From assembly GCA_009760855.2 (NCBI GenBank), contig WPIO01000011.1, forward strand, positions 6,511,001 to 6,575,000: a stretch of 64,000 bases of DNA. The letters run 5' to 3'. The position numbers were made by a program, and so were the translations under genes. The notes under the pieces are model-generated. The model was given only the letters and a program-made list of their open reading frames with translations, made no database searches and had not been told where the DNA came from. Positions 1-11,295 of this stretch are shown one piece after another; position 1 is the stretch's first letter, and each line of letters starts with the position of its first letter. The stretch comes from Cristatella mucedo. Taxonomy: Eukaryota; Bryozoa; Phylactolaemata; Cristatellidae.

Positions 1-318
1 TGACTTTCGTCACGACATTCCCTGTGCTGACCACAATTAAAAAGAGACTAAAAATGCATTTATTTATCACACCATTTAGTGGCACACCTGTGATTCGTTC
101 TTTGTATGCTTATGCATTGTGATACTGTGCATGCTGCCACTAACCATACTTGCATGTTGACCCTTTGCTGTTACCCCTAACCATTCATTCTTGTTGTTTA
201 TTGAGCATGCTACCACTAACCATTCGATCGTGCTTCTTTTGCAGCAAATGTCAAGTGTCTAGAGAGAGTGGGTTCTGTGAATGCACTATATCAAATGTAT
301 TATAATTATTATTACTAT
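1..318 (+). mobile_element. LINE-A (L2/CR1-like), 3' end
   Basis: This is the last part of the reverse-transcriptase ORF plus the 3' UTR and tail of the commonest LINE here. It lines up with 8650-8974: the end of the ORF, then alternating 'catgctgccactaaccat' blocks, then a tail of the form GCAAATG..AAG..CTAGA..GTTCTCTGA..GCGC..TATTATT. It is cut off by the window edge. Clade assignment rests on recognising the C-terminal reverse-transcriptase pattern in better copies. Confidence 0.75.
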
Positions 319-448
319 CGCTGCAATAGTCAATGGGCAGAGTTTCATTAGTTGTCTTAAGCCCGTTAATGTCCCAGTTGTTCCACTAGCAGGATCGCAA
401 ATTACTTGGCTTAAGGTGACTCGGAATGCAGCTTCTCTTCATCTGCAT

Positions 449-481
449 CTGCACACGTGCAGCTGTGCTGCACGTGTGCAG
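449..481. repeat. Perfect inverted repeat, 15-bp arms, 3-nt loop
   Basis: Arms 449-463 and 467-481 are exact reverse complements (CTGCACACGTGCAGC) around the loop TGT. One of several short perfect hairpins in the window. Confidence 0.9.
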
Positions 482-648
482 GAAGTACAGGCCACCATCA
501 TTCGGCTAACCTAATTTTCCATCCCTGCTTCTCCACGGTGATTGCTAATAATGAGTAGCACAGTTTTACTAGACTTAACAGATGAGCTGCTGACAGGTGC
601 CCTATCTGCCCGCATTGTGGTAAAATCCACCAGTGGATGGAGATTTGG

Positions 649-676
649 GTACTGCAGTACTGCAGTACTGCAGTAC
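649..676. repeat. Tandem 8-bp palindromic unit (GTACTGCA)
   Basis: About 3.5 copies of GTACTGCA in a row. The unit contains overlapping palindromes (GTAC, CTGCAG), so the whole tract is self-complementary. Confidence 0.9.
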
Positions 677-2640
677 TGAGTCGGCTAATTGTGGCAGCTG
701 TTTTTCGCTCTGATTCCCTTCGTAAACGTGTTTGTGATTGGGATTGATTGTGATTGTGCCATTGATCTTTGCATCGCATACTTAATGAGAAAATCACAAT
801 TCTCCGCCTTGAAATTTTTTCGGCGTTTGGCGATCGAAGTTTTCCTAAACACGAATAATGAATGTATCATGTGGTTAATCTCAGCAAGCTACAGCTCTTT
901 TCTTCCTATTGACGTAATATCAAGCATCATACTTACTATATCTGACATTGTTGAAATATCTATGAATTTTATTGAATAAAAGTGAAGATATTTTGTGGTT
1001 ATTCACGTGGCAATTTCTTGCATGATTTTCAATGAGTCGTGTAATCGCTTCATTCTAGCTAAACTGCCACGTACTACTTTACAATAGGATAGAAAAACCG
1101 TATTTCCAAAGAGTAAACTGTGCGATGCAATTGGTTTTCATGTCAATTACAGCATTACAATCGACGTCAATTTCGAGGAGATAACTGTCGTTAGTCGTCG
1201 CAGCAAAGAAAAGTGCAAGTTATGAGAGTTTTTGAGAAATGTCGAACTCTTTTGATAACTACTGCGGTTTAATCGGGTTAAACATAGCTAGTGGCTGCGG
1301 AAATGGCGTGGCAGAAACATGTTTGTAGCCTACTTAAGTTTATTAGGGTGAGTCTGAAAGCCTAGTAGCAACTGCCCCTTCAGTTTTGGACGATAGGGGA
1401 CCCCTATAATACGGCGAACCGTACGACCCACGGGTCAGCTTTTCTTTGAGGATTCTTCTTATTATCGTGACTCGATCTCTGCAATCGCAGTGGTCCTCTC
1501 GAGCAGTCTCTGTGCGCACTGTGCTGAGGGTGAGATTTTCGAGGTTTTCTTTCAGCGGTTTGACTAAAAAAGAAAGCCATTCGCTATCGTTGAACGGAAT
1601 CGAGGCCATCTACTTCCGACCACGGTTAAACGGGGCTGAAATGTTCACCGTAAGGCGATTCCCAGCACTGCTACAACGCTACGGTGGGCTCGCCGGCTTG
1701 TGGGATTGAGCAGCTTCACGTTTCACGTTAGCCTCCTCGTCTTTCCCTGAACTTGACTCTATGCGTATCGTCCGATAAAGCCACCAACTAGATCTACCTG
1801 ACTCCCAAGAAACACCAAGTTGGGATCCTAAAAATAAATTAGGTTCCTATTGAGTATTGTTTAACTGAAGATTTTGCTTTGCAGGTCGTGCTACATTTGA
1901 TTCGCTATGGGATTTTCTTACTTATATCTTGCCCAACGATGCTACTATTTCGCTTACTACCGAGCCGGAGGCTTTTTCAGCTGTTCATGTCCAACTTCTC
2001 TAGTTCAGCTCTTTTCATCGTTTGCTTTGCTGCGTCAGGTTGACTCGCAAGGTGCCGGTTGACTATTTATCATAAGACCCAAGTTTTCATAACTTCAGTA
2101 CGTCTAAATTGCCCGAATAACTGATTAAGCAGAGTTGCACCAACTCCATACGAGGCTCCGTGCGAGCGAGGCTCAGTATCGACGGCTCCTTCTTCTGTGC
2201 TTGAGACGAAAGCTAACCAGTCGCGATCAGCTGCCTTCGTGAGTCAGCTTACTCGCTCGTTTGGTGTCGCCCAGCCGATAATGAGCAGGACAAGGCTCTC
2301 GCCCTGGCCGAGCTAGTCTCATGTCCGGCAGATGAGATAATAGACTCATTTCCTGTCAGGCAGAGAGCATCACGCTCGGTATTTATTCAAAACAGAATTG
2401 CAGTCAGTGCAACTGTCGGCCCATGGCGATTTCTTTCATTCGTGACATAATCACGACAAATTGGTCTTGCACTTCTCACGGGGACATTTGCTTGGGAACA
2501 CAGCGAGGATAGAGGGTAAAGTCAGCACATTCACAAATACAAAACGACTAGATGCCGCGAAAATTGCTCGAATGCCATTTCGAAATAATTTCAGCTCTAA
2601 GTGTTTCGTTGCACATTAAACGTGGTTGCATGTAAATCGC

Positions 2641-2646
2641 TTTATT
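2641..2646 (-). promoter_or_regulatory. Poly(A) signal for the minus-strand gene
   Basis: AATAAA on the minus strand, about 300 nt past the stop codon at 2946-2948. It is the first canonical signal downstream, which gives a 3' UTR of roughly 0.3 kb. Confidence 0.5.
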
Positions 2647-2934
2647 TCTAAAAGCTATTTCCCAAGATAAAAATTCTATCGCGACTTCGGATGACTAAAT
2701 AGAGCACCCGAAATACTACGCAATACTATGTACATTGTGATGGCATTCACTGGGTAGTGGTTCGGAAAGGGTAGCACCCGACTTGTACGAACACGCGAAC
2801 TTGGCCCGGTGCCCAGTCGAGGCCTCAACAGCGAAAATGGCCACGACCAAACACTACACGAATTCGTGCACGGCCAAAACGTGCCCGGCAGCAAACGGGT
2901 AAGCGATTCTTGCTGCTAATGACCAGACCCGGGT

Positions 2935-2968
2935 AGGTGTGCTTCCTAGGTGTGCTTCCTAGGTGTGC
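2935..2968. repeat. 13-bp tandem repeat over the stop codon
   Basis: AGGTGTGCTTCCT is present twice plus a partial third copy. On the minus strand it covers the last codons and the TAG stop of the large exon, so changes in copy number would move the C-terminus. Confidence 0.85.
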
Positions 2969-5214
2969 GAATGGGACTTCTCAGTCGAGCCACGCCCCTG
3001 ATGTCAGGACTTTCGCTCACGTGCACTTTCGCAGTAGGCAGACAACACTGGGACAACTTGACAATGTCACGCAAGACGACCCGGGGCTCGCACTGGAGCT
3101 TCGGGTCCGACCTGATCCACAGCGGTGCCGTAGCAGACAGCTCCGGCTTCGGCCGCTGCCATTGCACCAGCAGAACCGGCGAGACCACCGGGCTGCTGAT
3201 GCCTGTTGATGCCCACTTATCGCCAAGGTCTTCGGCTGCGGATTCAACCCGGCGCTGCTGCTGCCGAACGCGTGGCAGCATCGTCATGGCAGCGGCGTCC
3301 TCTCTTTTCTCGGCTGCTTCACGCTTCACATCACACCAGCCCGACTGCCAGCCCCTGCTGCTGCTGCAGCCGCCGGTCAGACCAGCTTCCTCGTCTGACG
3401 ACAACGGGTTCGACAACGGAATCCAACGCCGAACAGCGCCGGATAGGCTGCTATCTCGTCGTCGTCTGCTGCTGCCGCCGCCTGTCGGACTGCTTCCGTC
3501 GTCCGATGACGACCGGGGATTGCGCGGCGTAAGACGGTGCCGGGTGCCTTGCTGCTTCCGTCCGCCATCTTGTCGTCTGGTCGGGCTGTGTGCCTCGTTT
3601 GACAACGACGATGCCGCCGAGGTCGACCGCAGCCCAAGTCGGGCACGGTCAGGACTCGTGCACAGCTGCAGCGGAGTCGTCAGCTGGTGCTGCGTCGCCG
3701 CGGAGGCCGGTGGCGCAGCGGCAGCCAGACACTGCTGCTGCTGCAGCACCGGTGCCTTGCGGCTACTGCCCTGAGCACCGATCGGCAGAGGCGACAACTG
3801 CTCACAGCTCTCTTGCTTCGCCGCAGCGGTGGCGGGCTCTTGCGACCGAAGTGTCGACTCTGCGCAGCCTTCGTGCGGCCGAGCCAGGTCAGGCCGAGGG
3901 CAAGCAGCAGCCGCCGCCGCGCCTCCTGCGTCGGGCAGCTTGCCGTCGATGACGAGCACAGCAGCCCGCACTGCAGCGGCGGCCGAGACTGTTGCACTGC
4001 AGCCGGGCAACGAGGAGCGCCTGGGATTCGCCCGCTTCCTCGATTCCGCGTCTCTGTCGCAAGCTCGCTTCGCCAGCGGCCGGCGGCGCGAGGGCAGCGC
4101 GAGCAGCGGCCGACGAGCGGCAGCGCCGCCACCTTTGGACGCCGCGTCACCAGCGCGGGGCGGATAGGACTTGCGTCTAAACGAGTCGGTGCGTGGGGCA
4201 GCAGCGAGGAGTGAGGACACTGGCGAGCCGCCGTCGGTCGGATTGACCGCAGGCGGGACGACCTTCGGAGACGGCACGCACGTGACGTCAGAGAAGCACA
4301 GCCGCTCGGCAGCGGCCGCCCCCACTGCGCTGCTGCCGTCGACGCGTGCCCAGCACGGTCCGGCCGCGAGCGGAGCGAGCCGGCCGGTGCTGCCCGCGGT
4401 GGCGCCGACCCAGTCGGTGCGGCCGAGCGCGGCCGAGGGCGGCGCGACGGCGGCTGAGGCGGCGGTGCCGCCGCTGGCCGCGCGCTTACGCTTCCTCGCG
4501 CTGCTTCCATCGCTCCGGCTTCCGAGAAGCGCGGCCGGATCGCGGCACTCGAGCAGCGCCGCCGCCGAGCCGCTGGGCTGGGCGTCGTCTGAGGCCGAGC
4601 CGCAGAGAGCGTGCAGCACGTTGTCGTTCTCGTTGAACAGCCGCCTGACGGCCACCTTCCTCGGCCCGCTGCCGAAACCGTGCGCTGGCAGCGAGCCCGA
4701 CGGCGGCGACGGGCCGGCGCCGCAACCGCGCTCGCCGCCAGGTGTCTCCTCTGCAGCAGCCACTGCAGCAGCAGCAGCCGACGCTGGCGTGCAGCCAGCA
4801 GCAGCTGAGCGGTTCAGCAGCCTACGGTGAGCAGCGTCGTCGGCTTGGGCTTCGCTCCTACGGCGGCGGTGCTGCTCCTCGGCGTCCGGCGACGCGCTGC
4901 CGCCGCCGCCGTGGCCGCGCCAGGCAGGGCCGCTGATGCTGTCGGCCGCGTCCCTGAACAGCTGTCGCACCTCGCGTCTGCTGCTCCGGACTCGACCCGG
5001 CGCAGAGTAACTCGCGGTGGTAGACGTCGCCTGGGCATCGGCCGGTGTGCTGCGGTCAAGCGCACCGCCCGTGCCCTGAGCATAACGGCCAGAGGCAGCA
5101 GTGGCCTCGTCGTCACTTGCAGCAGAGGCAGGCTGCTGGTCGAGCCGGCAGCTGCCATCAGGGTCACCATCATCCATGCTGGTCGACAGAGCTGTCTGGA
5201 TGAGGTCCAACAGC
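2946..5214 (-). CDS. Terminal exon of an unidentified disordered, probably nuclear protein
   Basis: This is one open frame of about 755 codons in GC-rich DNA, far longer than chance allows even at this GC content. The family is not recognised. The product is low-complexity and rich in Ala, Ser, Pro, Arg and Gln, with no membrane segment or folded domain that I can see. Visible motifs are VRQLF (4956-4970) and VRRLF (4635-4649), both RxLF like cyclin-docking sites; a basic cluster RKRKR (about 4482-4499) like a nuclear localisation signal; several acidic SSDD/SSDEE patches; and a C-terminal SPIRTPRK with two proline-directed sites. The open frame runs upstream of 5214 but has no ATG before 5177, where AGCATGG has a good Kozak context. 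I therefore prefer a splice acceptor at 5214 (pyrimidine-rich, ..CGTCGTAG|G), whose phase fits the exon ending at 16572. TTACAG|A (exon from 5241) also fits. Alternative: a separate gene starting at 5177. Confidence 0.75.
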
Positions 5215-6889
5215 CTACGACGTAGAGCAAATAAAACTGCTCTGTAAGTAACCCTAGCAACTTCTTGACACTTGAGCAAAACTGAAGTTTTAATGCAATT
5301 TTTTTTTAAGAGTGGCTTATACAGTCTACACCTTGTCTCACCCAGTTTAGCAACAGAGGGTGTGCAGCAGCAGATCTATCGACTGTTGAGAGAGACAGCC
5401 GAGGCAGCCTATATATACAGAGTATGTAGAGGCATCGCATGTCCATTAGGTGAAAGACCAGTGCTTCCAGCATTACTGGAAGCCAATGAAAAAGAAACTT
5501 GACAGGTTGCACTATGCTGACAGGTCGCGCTACTTTTCTAGAAAATGCTCCGGTGCGTGCCGGGTGCTGGCTGGCTGAAGGCTGATATTCTGGTTTCGAG
5601 GCAGTATTGCCCGATCATTACCCGCCGAGTATACCAGTATTACAACGGATATCTACGCAGCATGTGCGTGTGCACAGCCCATTTGTAAACGGAAGCACAT
5701 CCGAAGCTTTGACCAACACTTCCATAAGCTGTTTGCTATTCTTGCTGCCAGCAGATTCGGCACAGTGCACATATTACTCACTGCAATGCATGTAGAGGCT
5801 CAACATTTAGTCAGCCATTTAGCACGAACAGAGCAAGAATTTGCAACCAGCCTGCCAAGCCACAGGACCCCCCCCCCGGAGAGCAGCCGCCATGCTGCAT
5901 GCAGCTCCAAGCAGAAAGATAGCGTGTGCGCCCTCTACCTCCGTAAGCCTATGATTGGCCAATGGCCCGGGAAAGTAGACTTTCACTTTCTCAACCTGGC
6001 TGTCACCTGACATAAACAAACCAACGCAGCATAAACTATCATGATAATATTAAGTCATCTGTAAGATGTCCTAAGGGAATATCTTAAATATCTTTCCAAG
6101 TACTTTGTGCATTTTCTGGCAAGGAAGCAACTCACTGTGCAGACAACTAAAAGTCTAGCAAACACTGTCGGGGGAGGCATACCACCTTTTTGGGTGCCAA
6201 AGGACTCGTTATGGGTCATTGCCTCGACTGTTTGGCAGATCTCAAAGAGGCGTTGGCCACTTGGCTACGTCACAGGAAAGAGCTAGAACCCAACCCGGGC
6301 CCAACACGTTCGATTACACACCTTACCAGATGGGTCGCCCCTTAGAAACCAACCTCTCCAGTTTGGCATGGACACTTCCGTGGGGCAGCTGCCTCACAGG
6401 GGCACTAATCACGAGAGGTCACGTGATCGGAAGACCTCAGGAGTTTACAGGCTAGGCACTCTACGATTCCTACGAAGGCAGTGAAGCAAACCAACTGTAT
6501 TATAAAATGAATTGTTAAAGAGAGCCGCCTTTAGTAGCAGCCGATAGCTGCCTACTTACTGATATGCCCCGACAGATAAATCTTGGCACACACAAATAAG
6601 TATGCCAGCAACCTAACCCTACAATTCAAAGACCACGGCCGGGTACCTCGTGGGCTGGCTGAATGCCAGCATTTTCTCAGAAAAACACATTGACCTGGTT
6701 ACGCCTAAGCCTTTGGATCGGGACTCTGCTGGGTTTCCCATTCGCCTAGTAATTTTTTTTAGCTCCCTATTTGTCGGCTGTAGGGGGCAAGGCTTCTGGT
6801 AAGTGCACAGCTGGGTGAGTGTTCGTACGTGAGCACTTTCTCTGAGTATTTCTTCTGAGCACAATGTATGACATATGTGCGAGCCTGAC
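5215..6889. other. Proposed last intron of the minus-strand gene, unassigned part
   Basis: No coding frame is supported. A TATA-like string on the minus strand (about 5410-5418) lies some 235 bp upstream of the ATG at 5177 and could serve a shorter transcript. Short poly-C runs occur (about 5870). Nothing else was recognised. Confidence 0.4.
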
Positions 6890-7236
6890 GTAATCGTTGT
6901 TCTCTTACTCTGCGACATACTCTTATACATATCTTCATACAACTTACTCTTAACTTCAGTGTTGGTTTCATGGAGCTGCACTGTTATTCTTCTGTGGATG
7001 CTGCTCTATAGTGCTGTGTTCGCCTAAACGTCACGAATTCGGGTAGTGGCACAATGTATGCTACATGTGTGCGAGCCTGACGGTGCCACTGTGCCTAACA
7101 GCAAAACCAGAGAATTCCAAAATATCGTCGTCCTGAGCACAGAAACAAAGTCTTCGTGGGACAACAGCTACCTTATATTTATTTTAGGCATACCGGATTG
7201 GGAAAACACACCGTGTACCCAAGGACAAAAAACTAG
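6890..7236 (+). repeat. Dispersed repeat C, copy 1
   Basis: A block of about 300 bp reappears at 14775-15087 with close similarity, for example the shared GTGCTGTGTTCGCCTAAACG and AAAATATCGTCGTCCTGA. An inner segment ('..tgtgcgagcctgacg') is also repeated at about 6861-6891 and 7051-7082, so this copy contains an internal duplication. Neither copy shows a coding frame or tRNA promoter boxes, and the class is unknown. Confidence 0.75.
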
Positions 7237-7888
7237 CCCATTTGCGCAAGTGAGTGAGTTAGTGGGTGTTGTTGTTGTCGGCCAACCTACCCACCCTCAT
7301 CAGTTGCCCTTCGTGCTTTAAGACATCGAAAATAAAGGCCTCCATCCAAAATCGATATGAAAAAGCTGAAATTCTGACACTTTAAATTAACGTTTCCGTG
7401 GATTCTTGCAGTCAAGCAAAGGTGGGCACACAGTGCACTGTGCCTTGTCTCAACTTGACTGTTTGGTAATCACATTCGATAAGTAACCTAAGTGGAAATT
7501 AATCGATGCATCTTCAGGAAAGAAAGAAATAAAGATTATTTATATACCATTTGAACACATTTTTCAATTGAACATATATTCAGTGCAGCGACAGCAAAAC
7601 TAACGATAAACCGCATGAGACAAAGAACTGGTGAGGATCATGCCTCCTACTTACTGTAGTGCTTGCAGTGCGCCCACAGCATAGAAGACAGTAGATATAA
7701 ACACCACATAACTTTATTTCTGACTTTACACGAGCTGCTCCATGCATTTGTTTGACATGCCATATTGATTTCTGTACCTCGATACAGGCAGGTCGGCCGG
7801 TCTGTGCAATAAGATGATTACAATTGCTGTAAGACATTTGTTGCAAAACTGGCATCTAGGCTAGTTTGAAGTGAACATCGCAACTTCA
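7237..7888. other. Non-coding stretch
   Basis: AT-moderate sequence with no supported gene and no recognised repeat family. Confidence 0.4.
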
Positions 7889-8345
7889 GCATCACACCAC
7901 TTCTCACCGACCGACCTAAATTGGTTCCCCATCAAGCAGCCGATCAACTTCAAGATTCTGCCGTTCACTTTTAGCTCCCTGAATTCACTTGCTCCACTTA
8001 TCGGAAACACTTTCTAATAGGGCTTCGCATAGTAGCAATCCTTTGAAGACCATATCTTCAGTTGCTATTCTCCCGTAGCATGAAAATCACTGGCAAATGA
8101 TGCCATGATGCAATCCTGACCTAGACATTAAAAAAAGCTACAAACCCACAGCATCAGTCAGCATCTATGTGAATCCTCATTTATGACGTGTGCTGACAAT
8201 GAGCATGTTTATCATAAACCAATTGACATGGTTCTTTTCATGCACACATAAAGTGCCTAGAAGATTTGGTTTTCTTAGGGTGCTACATAAACGTCTTAAT
8301 TATTATTATCATTGCAATCCTTGTTATTATTAAAACTACAGTAAT
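7889..8345 (+). mobile_element. LINE-A fragment, degenerate
   Basis: The start matches the LINE-A segment encoding the 'DL.WLP' region (caccgac..ctaaattggttccc). The end has the decayed tail 'aaagtgcctagaag..ttct..gggtgctac'. The middle is strongly diverged. Confidence 0.6.
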
Positions 8346-8384
8346 AATAATAATAATATTAATAGTAACACATTTGATAAAGTG

Positions 8385-8974
8385 GCCTCAGAAAACTCTT
8401 ATTGCTTTCTCACCGACCTGCACTGGCTACCAGTCAAGCAACTGATTGACTTCAAAGTCTTGTCGCTCACTTTTAGGTCCCTTCATTCTATGGCTCCAGC
8501 ATATCTCTCCGACATACTCCCCCATCAGGCCAAGCATCGTACCACCCGCTTTTCGGAATCCAACAGTCTACAAATACCTCGTACAAACCTCAAATCCTTT
8601 GGAGACCGTGCATTTAGTTCGTATGCTCCCAAAGCCTGGAACTCCCTCCCGACTTGCATCACAACATCCCCTGACTTGACCACATTTAAAAGGAACTTAA
8701 AAACACACCTATTTAGGTCAGCATTTAGTGGGTCCCTGTGATTCGTCCTTCACGTGCTTATGCGTGCTGACACTGTGCATGCTGCCACTAACCACATTTG
8801 CATGCTGACCCTGTGCATGTCACCCCTAACCATGTTATTCATTTTGTTTGTTTTTCAAGCATGATTTTACTTACCATTCAATTGCATTTCCCTTTGCAGC
8901 AAATGTAAAGCGCCTAGAAAGAGATCAAGTTCTCTGAGGGCGCTTTATCAAGTACATTATTATTATTATTATTC
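8385..8974 (+). mobile_element. LINE-A 3' segment with reverse-transcriptase C-terminus
   Basis: An open frame at 8382-8741 carries the hallmark end of an L2/CR1-type ORF2: LHWLPVKQLIDFK, then APAYLSDIL, then GDRAFSSYAPKAWNSLP, then a basic end with FKRNLKTHLF. The 3' UTR and a (TATTATT) tail follow. It is 5'-truncated, so not mobile by itself, and is joined tail to tail with the minus-strand copy that follows. Confidence 0.85.
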
Positions 8975-10128
8975 CAGGTGCTTTACTGTTGCTGCAAAGT
9001 ATACACGATCGAATGGTTAGTGGTAGCATGCTCAATAAACAAGAATAACATGGTTAGGGGTGACATGCAGAGTCAGCATGCAAATGTGGTTGGTGGCAGC
9101 ATGCAATGTCAACATAAGCACCGAAAGGGCGAATCACTAAATGCTGTGATAAATAGGTTTGTGGTTTTTTTAATGCGGTCAAGTCAAGGGATGTCATGAG
9201 TGAGTGTGAGTCAAGGATGTCGTGAGTGAGTTCCAGGCTTTGGGAGCATACAAACTAAAGGCACGGTCTCCAAAGGATTTGAGGTTTGTACGAGGTACAG
9301 GTAAACTGTTAGTCTCTGAAAAGCATGCGGTACGATGCTTGGCCTGGTGGGGAGTAGATCTGATAAGTAGGCTGGAGTCAAAGAATAAAGGGACCTGAAA
9401 GCAAGAAAACAAAACCTTGAAGTCGATGCGTCGATTGACTGGGAGCCAGTGCAGGTCGGCAAGAAGTGGTGAGATGTGGCAACTGCGATGCTCACGCCGG
9501 ACAAGCCTAGCTGCAGAGTTTTGCACCAGCTGTAAGCGCCCGATTGCACATGCCGGTAGGCCAGAAAGCAGTGAGTTACAGAAGTCAAGACGGGATGTCA
9601 CAAAGGCATGGACCAACTTAGACGTGGTATCTTTATCTAAACAAGCTCGAATTTTACCAATTTAATGTAGCTGAAATTAGGTCGACTTGACTGTGGAGCT
9701 GAGGTAGTCGTCCAATGAAAGGTCGCTTTGGAACATGACACCTAGATTTTGAACAGATTCAGCAGGAGATATGCTGGCAGAGCCGATTTTGACTTTCCAA
9801 TTTCTCAATCATACTTGGTTTGCCCATAACTGCTAAGTTGGTTTTCTCATTCAATTTAAGAAAATTCGCTGCCATCCATGTACGGATGTCATCAATACAT
9901 ACAGCAAGGGAGTTGAGAGAATTCGACGTGCTGGGAGGGATCAAATCAAAGGTACAACAGAGTGTCACCTGCATAGAAGTGAAAGCCTAGATTATGCTTG
10001 GCAATCACATAGGCAAGAGGGAGAGTATAAACCGTGAAAAGAACTGGACCAAGCACGGAGCCCTGAGGTATTCCATATTTCAGAGGTTCCTTGGATGATC
10101 TTTCTCCGGCAGGGCTGCTTCTCAGCAA
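8975..10128 (-). mobile_element. LINE-A copy with reverse-transcriptase core, broken
   Basis: Read on the minus strand, the copy has a reverse-transcriptase core ([13 protein letters not shown], then FYAGDT where YADD is expected), then the NSAARLV and HWLPVNRRIDFKVL blocks and the GDRAFSLYAPKAWNSL end. The catalytic second Asp of YADD is Gly, and several frame breaks separate the pieces. It is the longest LINE-A copy in the window and useful for defining the family. Confidence 0.85.
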
Positions 10129-10256
10129 TATCTAGTGCACTGCATGGCCCGTGGAGTAGACCCAGAGCTCAGAATTCTGAAAGATCAGCTGGTCAGACTT
10201 CCAACTGTTCAGCATGGTAAAAAAACCAAAGTAAGACCCCAGCATGTGGGTAAGAA

Positions 10257-10292
10257 CTCTCTCTTTCTCTCTCTGTCTCCCAATCCATCTCG

Positions 10293-10366
<74 letters not shown>

Positions 10367-10385
10367 CATCTCTCTCTCTCTCTCT
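10257..10385. repeat. (CT)n microsatellite
   Basis: About 130 bp of CT dinucleotides with a few interruptions. It produces spurious Ser/Leu- and Arg/Glu-repeat frames on the two strands. Confidence 0.95.
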
Positions 10386-10526
10386 CGAACCACGCAGTTG
10401 CTACTGTATAGCCAGCTTGAGCAAGGATGCACACCGTATCTACAACACAACTAAACGTAGAGAGTCTGCCGTGTTGCTTAGCAACACATATTGGCCAAAC
10501 GACCGTTAAACTTAAGGTGGTACAGT

Positions 10527-10656
10527 TGATCCCCCTCAACATTGCCAGACAGAGCAGCCGGGTCTAATCCTACAGAAGCTTGAGAAAGTTTTGATCCCCC
10601 TCAACATTGCCAGACAGAGCAGCCGGGTCTAATCCTACAGAAGCTTGAGAAAGTTT
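10527..10656. repeat. Perfect 65-bp tandem duplication
   Basis: Bases 10527-10591 are repeated exactly at 10592-10656 with no spacer. The absence of any mismatch suggests a recent duplication or an assembly duplication. Confidence 0.95.
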
Positions 10657-10812
10657 TGTGAGCAGCACACAAGGCCAAAACGTTAGCTTAAAAAGGAATG
10701 AAAGCAAACGATGGTGGCTGCCTACTGCAGACCAACTCTGACCAAAGAGATTCACATTGATACAAGATCTTACAAGATAACTAAACCGAATTCGTGACAC
10801 CCCAACACCTCC

Positions 10813-10865
10813 AGCCTCAGTAGATTCTCACAGAGGTCGTGGGTTCGAATCCTGCAGTGGACGAT
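10813..10865 (+). mobile_element. SINE-1, 5' part, split by the copia insertion
   Basis: GAGGTCGTGGGTTCGAATCC carries the B-box of the tRNA-derived SINE-1, followed by the start of its 'GTGGGCGATCC' block. The sequence breaks at GACGAT and resumes at 13660. Confidence 0.8.
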
Positions 10866-10866
10866 A

Positions 10867-11267
10867 TGAGACGTAGTGCTGCCGTGAAGCCATTCACCAG
10901 TCAATGGTCGAGAAAATTATGGTAGTTTATTAACGCAGCCGACAAACAGAACGTGGACCGTATCCACATACAGACCAAGAACAAGCAACGAACGGGTCTG
11001 TTATACAGTAGTCCTAAATTAATACTATTGGCCGAGCAAGCCATCGTGCATATCAATCTGGCTTTTCTTCACGATCGCGCTCTGATCAGTCCTGATCAGC
11101 TGTAGCTGGTGTGGCCTTGGCAGGGGTCTATTGGCCTAGGTACAGCCAATCAGCTGTAATCTGCAGCTCCACGAATAGCCGGTCTCCTGAGTCAGTCAGT
11201 GATGCACTGCAGGCAGGTCAAGGTGAAATCGTCCGGCCCAATGGCTGTGAAGCGGATTCAGCCAACA
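10867..11267 (-). repeat. Copia element, 3' LTR
   Basis: About 401 bp, similar throughout to 13288-13659. Read on the minus strand it begins TGTTGGCTG and ends CGTCTCA, a typical TG...CA LTR with the TGTTG start common in Ty1/copia elements. Confidence 0.9.
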
Positions 11268-11295
11268 CCTTGAATCGCTGAGCAGCCAGTGCCGA

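Larger units (their letters stand above)
319..2640. other. Non-coding stretch downstream of the minus-strand gene
   Basis: No gene or recognisable repeat family was found. Open frames are under 100 codons and overlap on both strands. The stretch holds a small perfect hairpin (449-481) and a short palindromic tandem repeat (649-676), listed separately. Confidence 0.5.

Noticed and set aside
2950-4830. Plus-strand frames of 100-270 codons across the large exon
   Set aside because: They overlap a 755-codon minus frame in GC-rich DNA where stops are rare. No start context or splice support.
5177-5279. Start of the large minus-strand frame at 5279
   Set aside because: The codon there is TTG, not ATG. 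A spliced entry at 5214 (or 5241), or an ATG at 5177, fits a eukaryotic gene better.
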